Source: DASXUX01 sp036504595 (GTDB taxonomy: Bacteria; Planctomycetota; SZUA-567; H5-PLA8). Taken from it: DNA of 64,000 bases. A program made the position numbers and the translations under genes. The stretch spans positions 62,001-126,000 of the forward strand of contig DASXUX010000108.1 in assembly GCA_036504595.1 (NCBI GenBank), written 5' to 3'. The notes under the pieces were generated by a model. The model was not told the DNA's origin and made no database searches. It saw only the letters and a list, made by a program, of their open reading frames with translations. Positions 1 through 7,572 of the stretch are shown piece by piece. The first letter of the stretch is position 1. Each line of letters opens with the position of its first letter.

Positions 1-1330
1 CACCGCCACCGCCGCCTGCCACCACGGCCAGGCTTACGGCTCGATCATCCTGATTGACCCGACCGTCCCGGACGACAACAAGATGAGCCCCATCAAGCGG
101 CTCACGCCCGATCAGTTGTTCCCTGAATCTGAGATTGGCACGCACGGAGATCCCGCCAACTACGCCGGCGCGTATCCGCTCAGCGAATACTTCTTCCTCT
201 GCGTGTACGATCCCGACAGCCGCTCGAACGCCGGAACGCATAACAACTATGGCGTCTACCTGGTCGATGCCTTCGGCAACAAGGAGCTCCTCTACAGGGA
301 TTCCGAGATTTCCTGTCTGGATCCGATTCCGCTGAAGGCCCGCCCCGTCCCGCCGATCATTCCGCATCAGCTTGCCATCGGCGCTCCGCCCCTGGGGGAG
401 AAGGTGGCGCCGGCCTCCGTGCCGGCCGTCTCGGAGAAGACTTCGGACTCCACCGTTCAAGCGCATGAAACCAAACCCGGTCCTTCAGAGGGAAAGCCCT
501 CCGAAATGGGCCTGGTTGGGTTGATCAACGTCTATGACAGCGTCTACCCGATGCCGGCCGACACGAAGATCACGCATCTGCGAATCATGCAACTGCTGCC
601 CAAGACCACGCCCATCGCGAATAACCCGCGCATCGGCTTCGGCGATCAGAAGAGCGCGCGCATGGTCCTGGGCACCGTGCCCGTCGAAGATGACGGCAGC
701 GCCTATTTCAAGATGCCCGTCAACAAACCCGTTTATTTCCAGGCTCTCGACGCCGATGGCGTGGCCGTGCAGTCGATGCGAAGCGCCACCTACGTTCATC
801 CTGGCGAGAAACTGATGTGCCGTGGCTGCCATGAGCCGCGCAATGTCACGGCCGCGGCCATCGCCAAGGCGCCGGCAAAAGCACTGCGGCGAGCGCCGTC
901 GGAGATCAAGCCCGACGTGGAAGGCTCGCGGCCGTTCAGCTTCCCACTCCTGGTTCAGCCCGTCCTCGACAAGAACTGCGTCGGTTGCCACGAAAAGAGC
1001 CGCGCCGAAGGCAAGAAGTCGCCGGACCTGGGCAAAGGCACCGCCAAGAACAACAATTGGTTTACGTCGTACACCTCGCTGCGGCCGTACACGTTCTTCT
1101 GGGACAACGCGGTCTTCGACGGAGCGTCTACCACCACGCCCGGCCACTTCGGCGCGCGCGCGTCCAAGCTGTACCAGATGCTCGTCAAAGGCCACAACGA
1201 TCTGAAGCTCTCCAAGGAAGACATGCACCGCCTGACCCTGTGGATGGACTGCAACAGCGACTTCTTCGGCTCCTACGAAAACCTGCCCGAGCAACTCGCC
1301 GGAAAGACCGTCTGGCCCCGCATGGAATAG
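1..1330 (+). CDS. HzsA-like TolB-propeller / di-haem cytochrome, 5'-truncated
   Basis: The reading frame is open to the window edge (first full codon at position 2), so this is the C-terminal ~442 residues of a larger secreted protein. The first residues, TATAACHHGQAYGSIILID, match the end of the beta-propeller in the paralogue at 7573-11022 (AAAHHG). A middle domain like that of hydrazine synthase alpha follows (ITHLRIMQLLPKT, then VLGTVPVEDDGSAYFKMP). Then come two c-type haem sites, CRGCH (818-832) and CVGCH (977-991), and a C-terminal helical part. Such proteins are expected to be exported, with haem attached in the periplasm. The substrate is unknown and nothing indicates hydrazine chemistry. 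A palindromic repeat at 403-428 is read in frame as VAPASVPAV in the linker before the middle domain. Family assignment is firm; function is not. Confidence 0.85.
   Translation, partial: TATAACHHGQAYGSIILIDPTVPDDNKMSPIKRLTPDQLFPESEIGTHGDPANYAGAYPLSEYFFLCVYDPDSRSNAGTHNNYGVYLVDAFGNKELLYRDSEISCLDPIPLKARPVPPIIPHQLAIGAPPLGEKVAPASVPAVSEKTSDSTVQAHETKPGPSEGKPSEMGLVGLINVYDSVYPMPADTKITHLRIMQLLPKTTPIANNPRIGFGDQKSARMVLGTVPVEDDGSAYFKMPVNKPVYFQALDADGVAVQSMRSATYVHPGEKLMCRGCHEPRNVTAAAIAKAPAKALRRAPSEIKPDVEGSRPFSFPLLVQPVLDKNCVGCHEKSRAEGKKSPDLGKGTAKNNNWFTSYTSLRPYTFFWDNAVFDGASTTTPGHFGARASKLYQMLVKGHNDLKLSKEDMHRLTLWMDCNSDFFGSYENLPEQLAGKTVWPRME
403..428 (+). repeat. Family B palindrome, in frame in the HzsA-like gene
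   Basis: Contains the core GCCGGCCTCCGTGCCGGCC, a stem-loop with GCCGGC arms. It is translated as APASVPA in a linker. The same core recurs at 18657-18680, 41776-41801 and 53909-53953. Confidence 0.75.
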
Positions 1331-1368
1331 CGTATCAGAACCGCGACCGTAAGGGAGCGGCCCCTCCG

Positions 1369-1412
1369 GTTCCCCTCTCCCCCGCGAGGGAGAGGGGTTA
1401 GGGGTGAGGGGG
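1369..1412 (+). repeat. Family A palindrome, intergenic copy
   Basis: Arms CCCCTCTCCC (1372-1381) and GGGAGAGGGG (1388-1397) flank a 6-nt loop. A G-rich tail ending GGTGAGGGGGC follows. It lies 40 bp after the stop of the upstream cytochrome gene and could act as a transcript-end hairpin, but near-identical copies also lie inside genes, so a terminator role is not implied. Confidence 0.8.
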
Positions 1413-1532
1413 CCACGTGTGCCACTGCTGGCTTATCGAGCAGTGACCGTAACGGCCGATTTTGAACCGCAAAGGCGCAAAGGTGCCAAGAACGAACACG
1501 GCTATACGGTCCAGGAACGGAAAACGTCAGCC

Positions 1533-1569
1533 TTTCCCCTGAACCTCAAACCCCGAACCCTGAACCCTA
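1533..1569 (+). repeat. Heptameric tandem repeat (CGAACCC/TGAACCC)
   Basis: Degenerate 7-nt units ending in ACCC, about five in a row. It belongs to the STRR-like class seen at many loci in this window. Confidence 0.6.
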
Positions 1570-1625
1570 TCGTTCTTTGGTGTATTCCTTTCAAGATGCC
1601 CAGATTAAACCACGGAGACCCACCG

Positions 1626-3194
1626 ATGCCCCTCAGGCATTCCTCTGTCCTTCGTCTTGTACTCATTCTGCTCCTCGGCCACGCGTCCCTGCTGGCCAGC
1701 CAATCCTTCCCGCGCAGCGACCCCGAAGCTCAAGGCGTCGCCTCGACCGGCGTGCTGGATTTCGTCAACAAGGTCGAATCGAAGAAGATGAATCTGCACA
1801 GCGTCATGCTGGTGCGCCACGGCCACGTCGTCGCAGAAGGCTGGTGGGCGCCGTACGCGCATGACTTGCGCCACACGCTGTACTCGCTTAGCAAGAGTTT
1901 CACATCCACCGCCGTCGGCATCGCCGCGGACGAAGGCAAGTTGAGCCTTGACGACAAAGTGATCTCCTTCTTCCCGCAAGACGTGCCGGCCACCGTCAGC
2001 GCCAATCTGTCCGAAATGCGCGTGAAGCACTTGCTGATGATGGGCACCGGCCACAAAGCCTGCGCGCTTTTCGGTCCGGGCTTTTCGAAACCGGAGGGAA
2101 ATTGGGTGCAAACGGTCTTGTCGCGCCCGGTGGAATTCGAACCCGGCACGCACTTCGTCTACAACAACGGCGCAACGTTTACGCTCGCAGCTATCGTTCA
2201 GAAGGCCACCGGCCAGACGCTGCTGAATTATCTCAACCTTCATCTTTTTGAACCGCTAGGAATCGAAAACGCGGAATGGGAACTCAACCCGCAGGGCTAC
2301 AACACCGGCGCTTGGGGCCTGCGCGTCACGACCGAAGACATCGCCAAACTGGGCCAGCTTTACCTGAAAAACGGCGTGTGGCGCGGCAAACGCATTCTCT
2401 CCGAGAACTGGGTGCGCGAAGCCACGAAGGCACAGATCAAGAACGCCGCCGGCAAAGACCCGGCCAAGGACGCCGCCAGCGACTGGGCTCAAGGCTACGG
2501 CTTTCAGTTCTGGCGCTGCCGCAACGACGCCTTCCGCGGCGACGGCGCGTTCGGCCAGTACTGCATCGTCATGCCCAAGCAGGACGCCGTAGTGGCGATC
2601 ACGTCCGAAACCAACGACATGCAGATCATTCTGAATGCCGTCTGGGATCACATCCTGCCCGCGCTCAAAGCCGAGCGGCTTCCAGCAGACAATCGCGCGA
2701 GCGACGAACTGAAAGCGAAACTCGCCTCGCTAAGCTTGCCGTTTCCTTCCGGCCAGCCCAGTTCGCCGCAAGCTGCGCGCGTGAACAAGCGAACCTTTTC
2801 AATTGCCGAGAACACGCTCGGCGTCCGCAGTATTTCGCTCGACTTCAGCAGCGACACATGCACCTTCACCATGCTGGACACGCAGGCCGAACACAAGATC
2901 GAGTGCGGCCTCGGCAAATGGAAGCGCGGCGAGACGGACATCTCCCCCGCCCCGCTCCATCTGGCGACAACGAAGACTTTTTCCAGAAGTCCCGTCGCCT
3001 GCGCCGGCGCGTGGAGCGATGAAAACACGTTCGTGATGCACTGGCGCTTCGTCGAGACCGCTCACTACCAGAGCGTCACGTGCCGCTTCACCGGCGACGA
3101 GATTCAGGTCGAGTTCAAGAAGAGCGCCGCTCTCCTGAACCCGTCCGGCAAGGATGGCCGTCCCGTGCTGAACGGAAGAGTCGTTGGCAAATAG
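1626..3194 (+). CDS. Secreted serine hydrolase, beta-lactamase (class C) fold
   Basis: 522 residues from the ATG at 1626. The frame is open back to 1404, but the signal peptide (MPLRHSSVLRLVLILLLGHA) begins here. Family features visible: S87-L-S-K90 as the SxxK nucleophile/base, YNN in FVYNNGATFTLA as the YxN motif, and a GDGAFGQ stretch where the third motif is expected. The family covers D-Ala-D-Ala carboxypeptidases, esterases and amidases, and the substrate cannot be read from sequence. About 150 C-terminal residues after the catalytic domain form a separate, beta-rich tail that I do not recognise. The next gene starts 33 bp downstream on the same strand, so the two are probably co-transcribed. 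Confidence 0.85.
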   Translation: MPLRHSSVLRLVLILLLGHASLLASQSFPRSDPEAQGVASTGVLDFVNKVESKKMNLHSVMLVRHGHVVAEGWWAPYAHDLRHTLYSLSKSFTSTAVGIAADEGKLSLDDKVISFFPQDVPATVSANLSEMRVKHLLMMGTGHKACALFGPGFSKPEGNWVQTVLSRPVEFEPGTHFVYNNGATFTLAAIVQKATGQTLLNYLNLHLFEPLGIENAEWELNPQGYNTGAWGLRVTTEDIAKLGQLYLKNGVWRGKRILSENWVREATKAQIKNAAGKDPAKDAASDWAQGYGFQFWRCRNDAFRGDGAFGQYCIVMPKQDAVVAITSETNDMQIILNAVWDHILPALKAERLPADNRASDELKAKLASLSLPFPSGQPSSPQAARVNKRTFSIAENTLGVRSISLDFSSDTCTFTMLDTQAEHKIECGLGKWKRGETDISPAPLHLATTKTFSRSPVACAGAWSDENTFVMHWRFVETAHYQSVTCRFTGDEIQVEFKKSAALLNPSGKDGRPVLNGRVVGK

Positions 3195-3227
3195 AAATTC
3201 GGAGATCGCTCGCGAGGTGACCCGCAC

Positions 3228-3932
3228 ATGAAACTTAGACTCACATTCGCCCCGGTTCTGTTGATTGCTCTCATGTCGCCGCTTTGCGCACTGGAGGCTG
3301 CCAAAGAGAGTGATTCGCGCCTGCACGCCGACGGCAAGGGCTGGCGGCTCGACAAAGCAAAGATCACCGACACGGCGAGGCCGCGTGTGCTGCTCATTGG
3401 CGATTCCATCCTCAACGGGTACCTGAAAGCGACAACCACGGCGCTGGATGGCAAAGCTTACGTGGATGCATGGGTGAATCCCTACAATCAATCGGAGTAC
3501 CTGAACAAGCTGCTCGCCGAGGTGCTCGACCAGGGGCCGTATGACGTGGTGCACTTCAACATGGGCCTGCATGGCTGGCAGAAAGGCCGGATTAAAGAAG
3601 GAACGTTCGAGCCGCTCACCAAGGCGTATGTCGAAGTCATCAAAACGAAGTTGCCCAAAGCCAAAATCATCTGGGCCAGCAGCACGCCCGTGACCGTAAA
3701 AGGCAAGCCGACCGAACTCGATCCGGAGATTAATCCGAACATCATCGAACAGAACCGCATGGCCGCAAACGTGATGAAAGAGATGAACGTTCCGGTGAAC
3801 GATTTCTACCAACTGCTGGTGGGCAAATTGGAACTCGCTCGCGGCGACCAGTTCCACTGGAAAGACCCGGCGTACAAAATTCTGGCGGATGCGGCGGTGA
3901 CCTCGATACTCCAAGCGTTACCAGCCAAATAA
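3228..3932 (+). CDS. Secreted SGNH/GDSL-family hydrolase
   Basis: 234 residues with a signal peptide (MKLRLTFAPVLLIALMSPLCA). The SGNH blocks are present: LLIGDSILNGY carries the nucleophile Ser, FNMGLHGWQ corresponds to the oxyanion Gly/Asn blocks, and DQFHWKDPAY gives the catalytic Asp-x-x-His. Bacterial members are usually carbohydrate deacetylases or lipases/esterases. Together with the neighbouring serine hydrolase and Gfo/Idh/MocA oxidoreductase, this suggests work on acylated glycans, which is inference. A GAGGTGA ribosome-binding site precedes the ATG. The gene ends 12 bp before the next start. Confidence 0.85.
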   Translation: MKLRLTFAPVLLIALMSPLCALEAAKESDSRLHADGKGWRLDKAKITDTARPRVLLIGDSILNGYLKATTTALDGKAYVDAWVNPYNQSEYLNKLLAEVLDQGPYDVVHFNMGLHGWQKGRIKEGTFEPLTKAYVEVIKTKLPKAKIIWASSTPVTVKGKPTELDPEINPNIIEQNRMAANVMKEMNVPVNDFYQLLVGKLELARGDQFHWKDPAYKILADAAVTSILQALPAK

Positions 3933-3944
3933 CGGAGACGAACT

Positions 3945-5306
3945 ATGAAGAGCGGAATGCAAACGTTGTCGCGGCGTCGTTTTCTCGGAAAGGCGGCGGT
4001 CGCGGGCGCTCTGCTGGCCCCGATGATCGTGCCGCGCCACGTGCTGGGCGGCCCGGGACAGAAAGCACCGAGCGAGAAGCTGAACATCGCGGGCATCGGG
4101 TTGGGCGGACGCGGCCGGGGCGATCTGCAGGCGGTCGAAAGCGAAAATATCGTGGCGCTCTGCGACGTGGACGAAAGCTACGCAGCCAACGCCTTCAATG
4201 CCTACCCCAAGGCGACGAAGCATCGCGACTTCCGCAAGATGCTGGAGGATCAGAAAGACATCGATGCCGTCGTCATCGCAACGCCGGATCACTTGCACGC
4301 AGTCATTGCGATGACGGCGATGAAACTCGGCAAACACGTTTACGTCGAAAAGCCGATGGCTCACACGATTCAGGAAGCGCGCGCGATGGCCGAAGCGGCC
4401 AGAAAGTACAAGGTCGCCACGCAGATGGGCAATCAGGGCAACGCTGGCGAAGGCGTGCGCCTGATTTCCGAATGGATCGCAGACGGCGCGATCGGTCCGG
4501 TCCGCGAAGTCCACGCCTGGACAAACAAGCCCGTCTGGCCGCAGGGCATTGAACGGCCGAAAGAAACACCGCCGGTCCCGCCAAAGCTCGACTGGGATCT
4601 GTGGCTCGGTCCGGCCGCCCAACGGCCATATCATCCGTGCTACCTGCCGTTCACGTGGCGCGGCTGGTGGGACTTCGGCTGCTGCGCGCTCGGCGACATG
4701 GGCTGCCACGTGCTGAACAACGCCGTCGTGCCCTTGAAACTTGGCGCGCCCACAAGCATCGAAGCGTATTCAACCAAGTGCACTAATGACACCGGCCCGC
4801 TGGCATCCATGATCTACTACAACTTCCCAGCGCGCGGCGACCTGCCGCCGGTTCGCGTGACCTGGTACGACGGCGGGATGATGCCGCCGCGGCCGCCCGA
4901 ACTTGAAGACGACCGGCGCATGGGCGACAACGAAGGCTGCCTCTTCATCGGTGACAAGGGCAAACTGATCTGCACGTGCTACGGTGACAGCCCGCGCATC
5001 ATCCCTGAAACCAAGATGAAGGAGTACAAGCGGCCCGCAAAGACGCTGCCGCGCTCGATCGGCCACCACAAGGAATGGATCGAGGCCTGCAAAGGCGGCA
5101 AGCCCGCAGGATCGAATTTCGATGTCGCCAGCGCGCTGACCGAAATGGTTCTGCTTGGAAACGTGGCGATCCGCGCAGGACAGCGCCACGGCGAAAACGG
5201 CCGCTTGGTTCGTCTGGATTGGGATGCCGCTGCCGCGAAGATCACGAACGTGCCGGACGCAAATAAGTACCTGTCCAAGGAGTATCGCAAAGGCTGGGAG
5301 TTGTAG
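3945..5306 (+). CDS. Tat-exported Gfo/Idh/MocA-family oxidoreductase
   Basis: 453 residues. The N-terminus carries a twin-arginine signal (LSRRRFLGKAAVAGALL). A Rossmann fold follows (NIAGIGLGGRGRG), then EKPMAHT, the conserved EKP motif whose Lys is catalytic in this family. The C-terminal dehydrogenase-like part contains GCCALGDMGCH. Exported members are common in Planctomycetota and Verrucomicrobiota and are thought to carry a tightly bound nicotinamide cofactor and act on sugars or cyclitols. The exact substrate is unknown. It is the last of three co-directional genes (1626-5306) and meets a convergent gene with only 2 bp between the stop codons. Confidence 0.88.
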   Translation: MKSGMQTLSRRRFLGKAAVAGALLAPMIVPRHVLGGPGQKAPSEKLNIAGIGLGGRGRGDLQAVESENIVALCDVDESYAANAFNAYPKATKHRDFRKMLEDQKDIDAVVIATPDHLHAVIAMTAMKLGKHVYVEKPMAHTIQEARAMAEAARKYKVATQMGNQGNAGEGVRLISEWIADGAIGPVREVHAWTNKPVWPQGIERPKETPPVPPKLDWDLWLGPAAQRPYHPCYLPFTWRGWWDFGCCALGDMGCHVLNNAVVPLKLGAPTSIEAYSTKCTNDTGPLASMIYYNFPARGDLPPVRVTWYDGGMMPPRPPELEDDRRMGDNEGCLFIGDKGKLICTCYGDSPRIIPETKMKEYKRPAKTLPRSIGHHKEWIEACKGGKPAGSNFDVASALTEMVLLGNVAIRAGQRHGENGRLVRLDWDAAAAKITNVPDANKYLSKEYRKGWEL

Positions 5307-5308
5307 AG

Positions 5309-6409
5309 TTACTTCGGGCGTAGGATCTCGCGGAGCGCCTCCAGGCGTTCGAGGTTCGGTTTGCCGTCTGCGCCAAGGGTGGGTGCGATCCAACCGCCCT
5401 CGTCGTACTCGTTCCATGCATACACGATGATGGCTCTTGCCGGGCAAACCTGTGGGTGAGCGTCCACAAACTGAAGCCCGCGCTTGAGGTGCTCAGCGAT
5501 CTCATGCGGCTGCGGCGGAGAAATCCACCGCGACTCCTTGTGGTAGCCGTGGTCTTTTTCCCAGGCAACCGGATTGTCGATGCGCGGGCGCTTGTCCCAG
5601 CCGCTGGTTACCAGCGGAATGAGCGGAACCTGTGCTCTCTCTGCTTCCGACCAATACGCCGCCTCGGTGGCTTTCGCGAGTTGATCGTAAGTATCGAAGC
5701 GTCCAGATGAAGCGTACGCGTAAGCGGAAACAGCATCAAAACCCGCTGGCGCGGCAAGGGCATAGTCATGCTTGGGATTCCAGCCCATGTAAACCAGGTA
5801 CAGCTTCAGGTTCTCACGACCGGCGGCATCGCGAAGCTCCTTCAACCGGCCCGCTTTCTCGGACTTCAAGAAACCGTCGTGAAACATGTAGACCAGCGGA
5901 CGATCTCCGAGCACCCTCTGATATGTCGGCTTTCGCATCAGCGTGAGCAGGCGGTCGCGCTCGGCTGGCCATTTCTCAGTTGGGGCACTCAGCGTGCCGT
6001 GCAGGATCACACAGAACTTGATGCGGGCCTTCTTGTCACTCTTCAGGTATTGCTCCAGCGCGGCGGACATGGAGTTGCTCTGCGGATAGATCAGAAACGC
6101 CCAGTAGTCCAGGCCTGCATCAGCGGCAAAGTCGATCTCGCGATCCATCACGGACTGCGGGCTGCCATCGATGCGCACGCGGTCAGGCGCAAGCACCTCG
6201 GCGAACCAAGGCAGACGGAAGTGGTACTTCTCCGGCGCAAGCGTGCGCTGAACCTGCTCAGTGACCTCGCCACCAGTCCACGCGTCCCAACGGATGGCGC
6301 CGACGATCGGCCGATCTGCGGCGAATGCGCTGGCGGCCAAGCTCAACACCAACGCGACAAGTAGATGCGCACGCGCTCTGGAATTGAGACACAAGACCAA
6401 ACCTGACAT
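5309..6409 (-). CDS. Secreted GH99/WbsX-like glycan-active protein
   Basis: 366 residues from the ATG at 6409, chosen because a GAGG lies 6-7 nt upstream and the start leads straight into a signal peptide (LLVALVLSLAASAFAADRP). The body starts IVGAIRWDAWTG and ends AIIVYAWNEYDEGGWIAPTLG. That resembles the AWNEW-x-EG block of WbsX/GH99-type (beta/alpha)8 proteins. These are endo-acting glycosidases or polysaccharide-biosynthesis proteins; export favours a degradative role here. The family assignment rests on fold-level motifs, so confidence is moderate. It is transcribed divergently from the gene at 6512, and the two share an inverted-repeat region (6438-6468). Confidence 0.7.
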   Translation of the reverse strand: MSGLVLCLNSRARAHLLVALVLSLAASAFAADRPIVGAIRWDAWTGGEVTEQVQRTLAPEKYHFRLPWFAEVLAPDRVRIDGSPQSVMDREIDFAADAGLDYWAFLIYPQSNSMSAALEQYLKSDKKARIKFCVILHGTLSAPTEKWPAERDRLLTLMRKPTYQRVLGDRPLVYMFHDGFLKSEKAGRLKELRDAAGRENLKLYLVYMGWNPKHDYALAAPAGFDAVSAYAYASSGRFDTYDQLAKATEAAYWSEAERAQVPLIPLVTSGWDKRPRIDNPVAWEKDHGYHKESRWISPPQPHEIAEHLKRGLQFVDAHPQVCPARAIIVYAWNEYDEGGWIAPTLGADGKPNLERLEALREILRPK

Positions 6410-6437
6410 GTTTGCCTCGGCTAGCTCTCGGTTCATA

Positions 6438-6468
6438 TACACCATCGCGCATCGCCCTGAATGGTGTA
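6438..6468. promoter_or_regulatory. Inverted repeat TACACCAT/ATGGTGTA between divergent genes
   Basis: Perfect 8-bp arms at 6438-6445 and 6461-6468, 23 bp centre to centre, lie between the starts at 6409 (minus) and 6512 (plus). This is the geometry of a dimeric-regulator operator or of two back-to-back promoter elements. The half-site GGTGTA also occurs upstream of several other genes in the window. Confidence 0.5.
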
Positions 6469-6511
6469 CAGCATTACTATGATGATTCACGAGCGAAGGA
6501 TGGACTTGGGA

Positions 6512-7396
6512 ATGAAGCCGCTCGCGGCGCTGGCGATATTGTTCTGCGCGAGCGCGTTCGGCGGCGAAGACGCGGCGCGAAAAACAAAGCCCGGCTACGC
6601 AATCATCACTGCCGACGTGGATACCAGTGAGGTGGTCAAGTTCAACGCCGCCGGCGAGGCGATCTGGACGTACGCGCAGGTGAAGCCAATCGATGCCTGG
6701 CCAATGGAGAATGGCGCGGTGCTGATCGCGTATCTGCCTTCGCCGAAGACCGGCAACAAAGGCGGCGTGCGCCTCGTTTCCAGCGACAAGCAGACCGTTC
6801 TTGATTTCCCATACGCCGACGAAATCATGTCGTGTCAGCCTCTGCAGAATGGGAACATCCTCGTGAACGAGTGTGATGCGGGGCGCATCAGCGAGATCGA
6901 CCGCCAAGGCAAAACGCTGCGCAGCTTTGACGTGAAGGCGAAAGGCATGGGGCACCGAACGGCACGACTGATCCGGTTGACGACGCAGAACACCGTGCTC
7001 GTTGCCGAATGCTACTCAAACAAGCTGCGCGAATACGACTTCGCCGGCAAAATGCTCAAGGAGTGGGATCTGCCGATGGCCTACGGCGCCAGCCGCCTGC
7101 CAAATGGGAATACGCTGATCTCCGGCTACAAACCGGCCAAGCTGGTCGAGGTCGCCACGTCCGGCGACACGGTTTGGAGTCTGACGCCCGCCGATCTCCC
7201 GAAGGAGCTGAACATCGCCCAGTTTGGCGAAACCGTGCGCCTGCCCAGCGGCAACACGCTCGTGTCGTGTTGCTCCCGCGGAGCCAAAGGCGAGCGCGCG
7301 GTGATGTTTGAAGTCACGCCCGACAAGAAGGTCCTTTGGAAGCAGATGGAGCCATCGCGCACACGCGAGACGACCTCCGCGAAACCGATCCCATAA
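6512..7396 (+). CDS. Secreted beta-propeller protein (PQQ/arylsulfotransferase-like repeats)
   Basis: About 294 residues. The ATG at 6512 is preceded by AAGGA 11 nt upstream and begins a signal peptide (MKPLAALAILFCASAFGG). An alternative ATG lies at 6500 and the frame is open back to 6461. Repeated blades of the type LPNGNTLISGYKPAKLVEV, LPSGNTLVSCCSRG and LQNGNILVNECDAGRISEI are typical of small PQQ-like or arylsulfotransferase-like propellers. I see no catalytic motif, so it may be a binding or scaffold protein. It is followed after 176 bp by an HzsA-like cytochrome on the same strand. Confidence 0.75.
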   Translation: MKPLAALAILFCASAFGGEDAARKTKPGYAIITADVDTSEVVKFNAAGEAIWTYAQVKPIDAWPMENGAVLIAYLPSPKTGNKGGVRLVSSDKQTVLDFPYADEIMSCQPLQNGNILVNECDAGRISEIDRQGKTLRSFDVKAKGMGHRTARLIRLTTQNTVLVAECYSNKLREYDFAGKMLKEWDLPMAYGASRLPNGNTLISGYKPAKLVEVATSGDTVWSLTPADLPKELNIAQFGETVRLPSGNTLVSCCSRGAKGERAVMFEVTPDKKVLWKQMEPSRTRETTSAKPIP

Positions 7397-7572
7397 GACG
7401 CCGCGCCAGCGTGTCTGAAAATCGAAAGTCCACAGCATATTTTTTTGAACTACAAGATTGTGCACGTAACTTTCGCGCACTTAAGTGGTGTATAAGTCAG
7501 AAGAGATACGTTGCGTCAGGTCCTTGAAAGCATTTCGCAAGGGAAACGAAAGCTGGAAGGCGGAGGGGACCG
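7397..7572 (+). promoter_or_regulatory. Leader of the 7573 cytochrome gene with TGGTGTATAAG element
   Basis: This 176-bp gap has no gene. AAGTGGTGTATAAGT at about 7483-7497 looks like an extended -10 box (TG followed by TATAAG). A GGAGGGG ribosome-binding site sits just before the ATG at 7573. The -35 region is not obvious. Confidence 0.45.

Larger units (their letters stand above)
1331..1625. other. Repeat-rich intergenic region
   Basis: These 295 bp hold no convincing gene. They contain the family A palindrome (1369-1412), a short ACCGCAAAGGCGCAAAGG-type repeat (about 1463-1492), a heptameric tandem repeat (1533-1569) and a TTTGGTGTATT motif at 1577-1586, 40 bp before the next start. An upstream in-frame extension of the next gene (from 1404) reads through these repeats, lacks conserved character and is probably not translated. 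Confidence 0.6.

Noticed and set aside
1369..1412. Dedicated rho-independent terminator
   Set aside because: The hairpin has no T-tract, and near-identical copies are translated inside genes, so it is better described as a repeat element.
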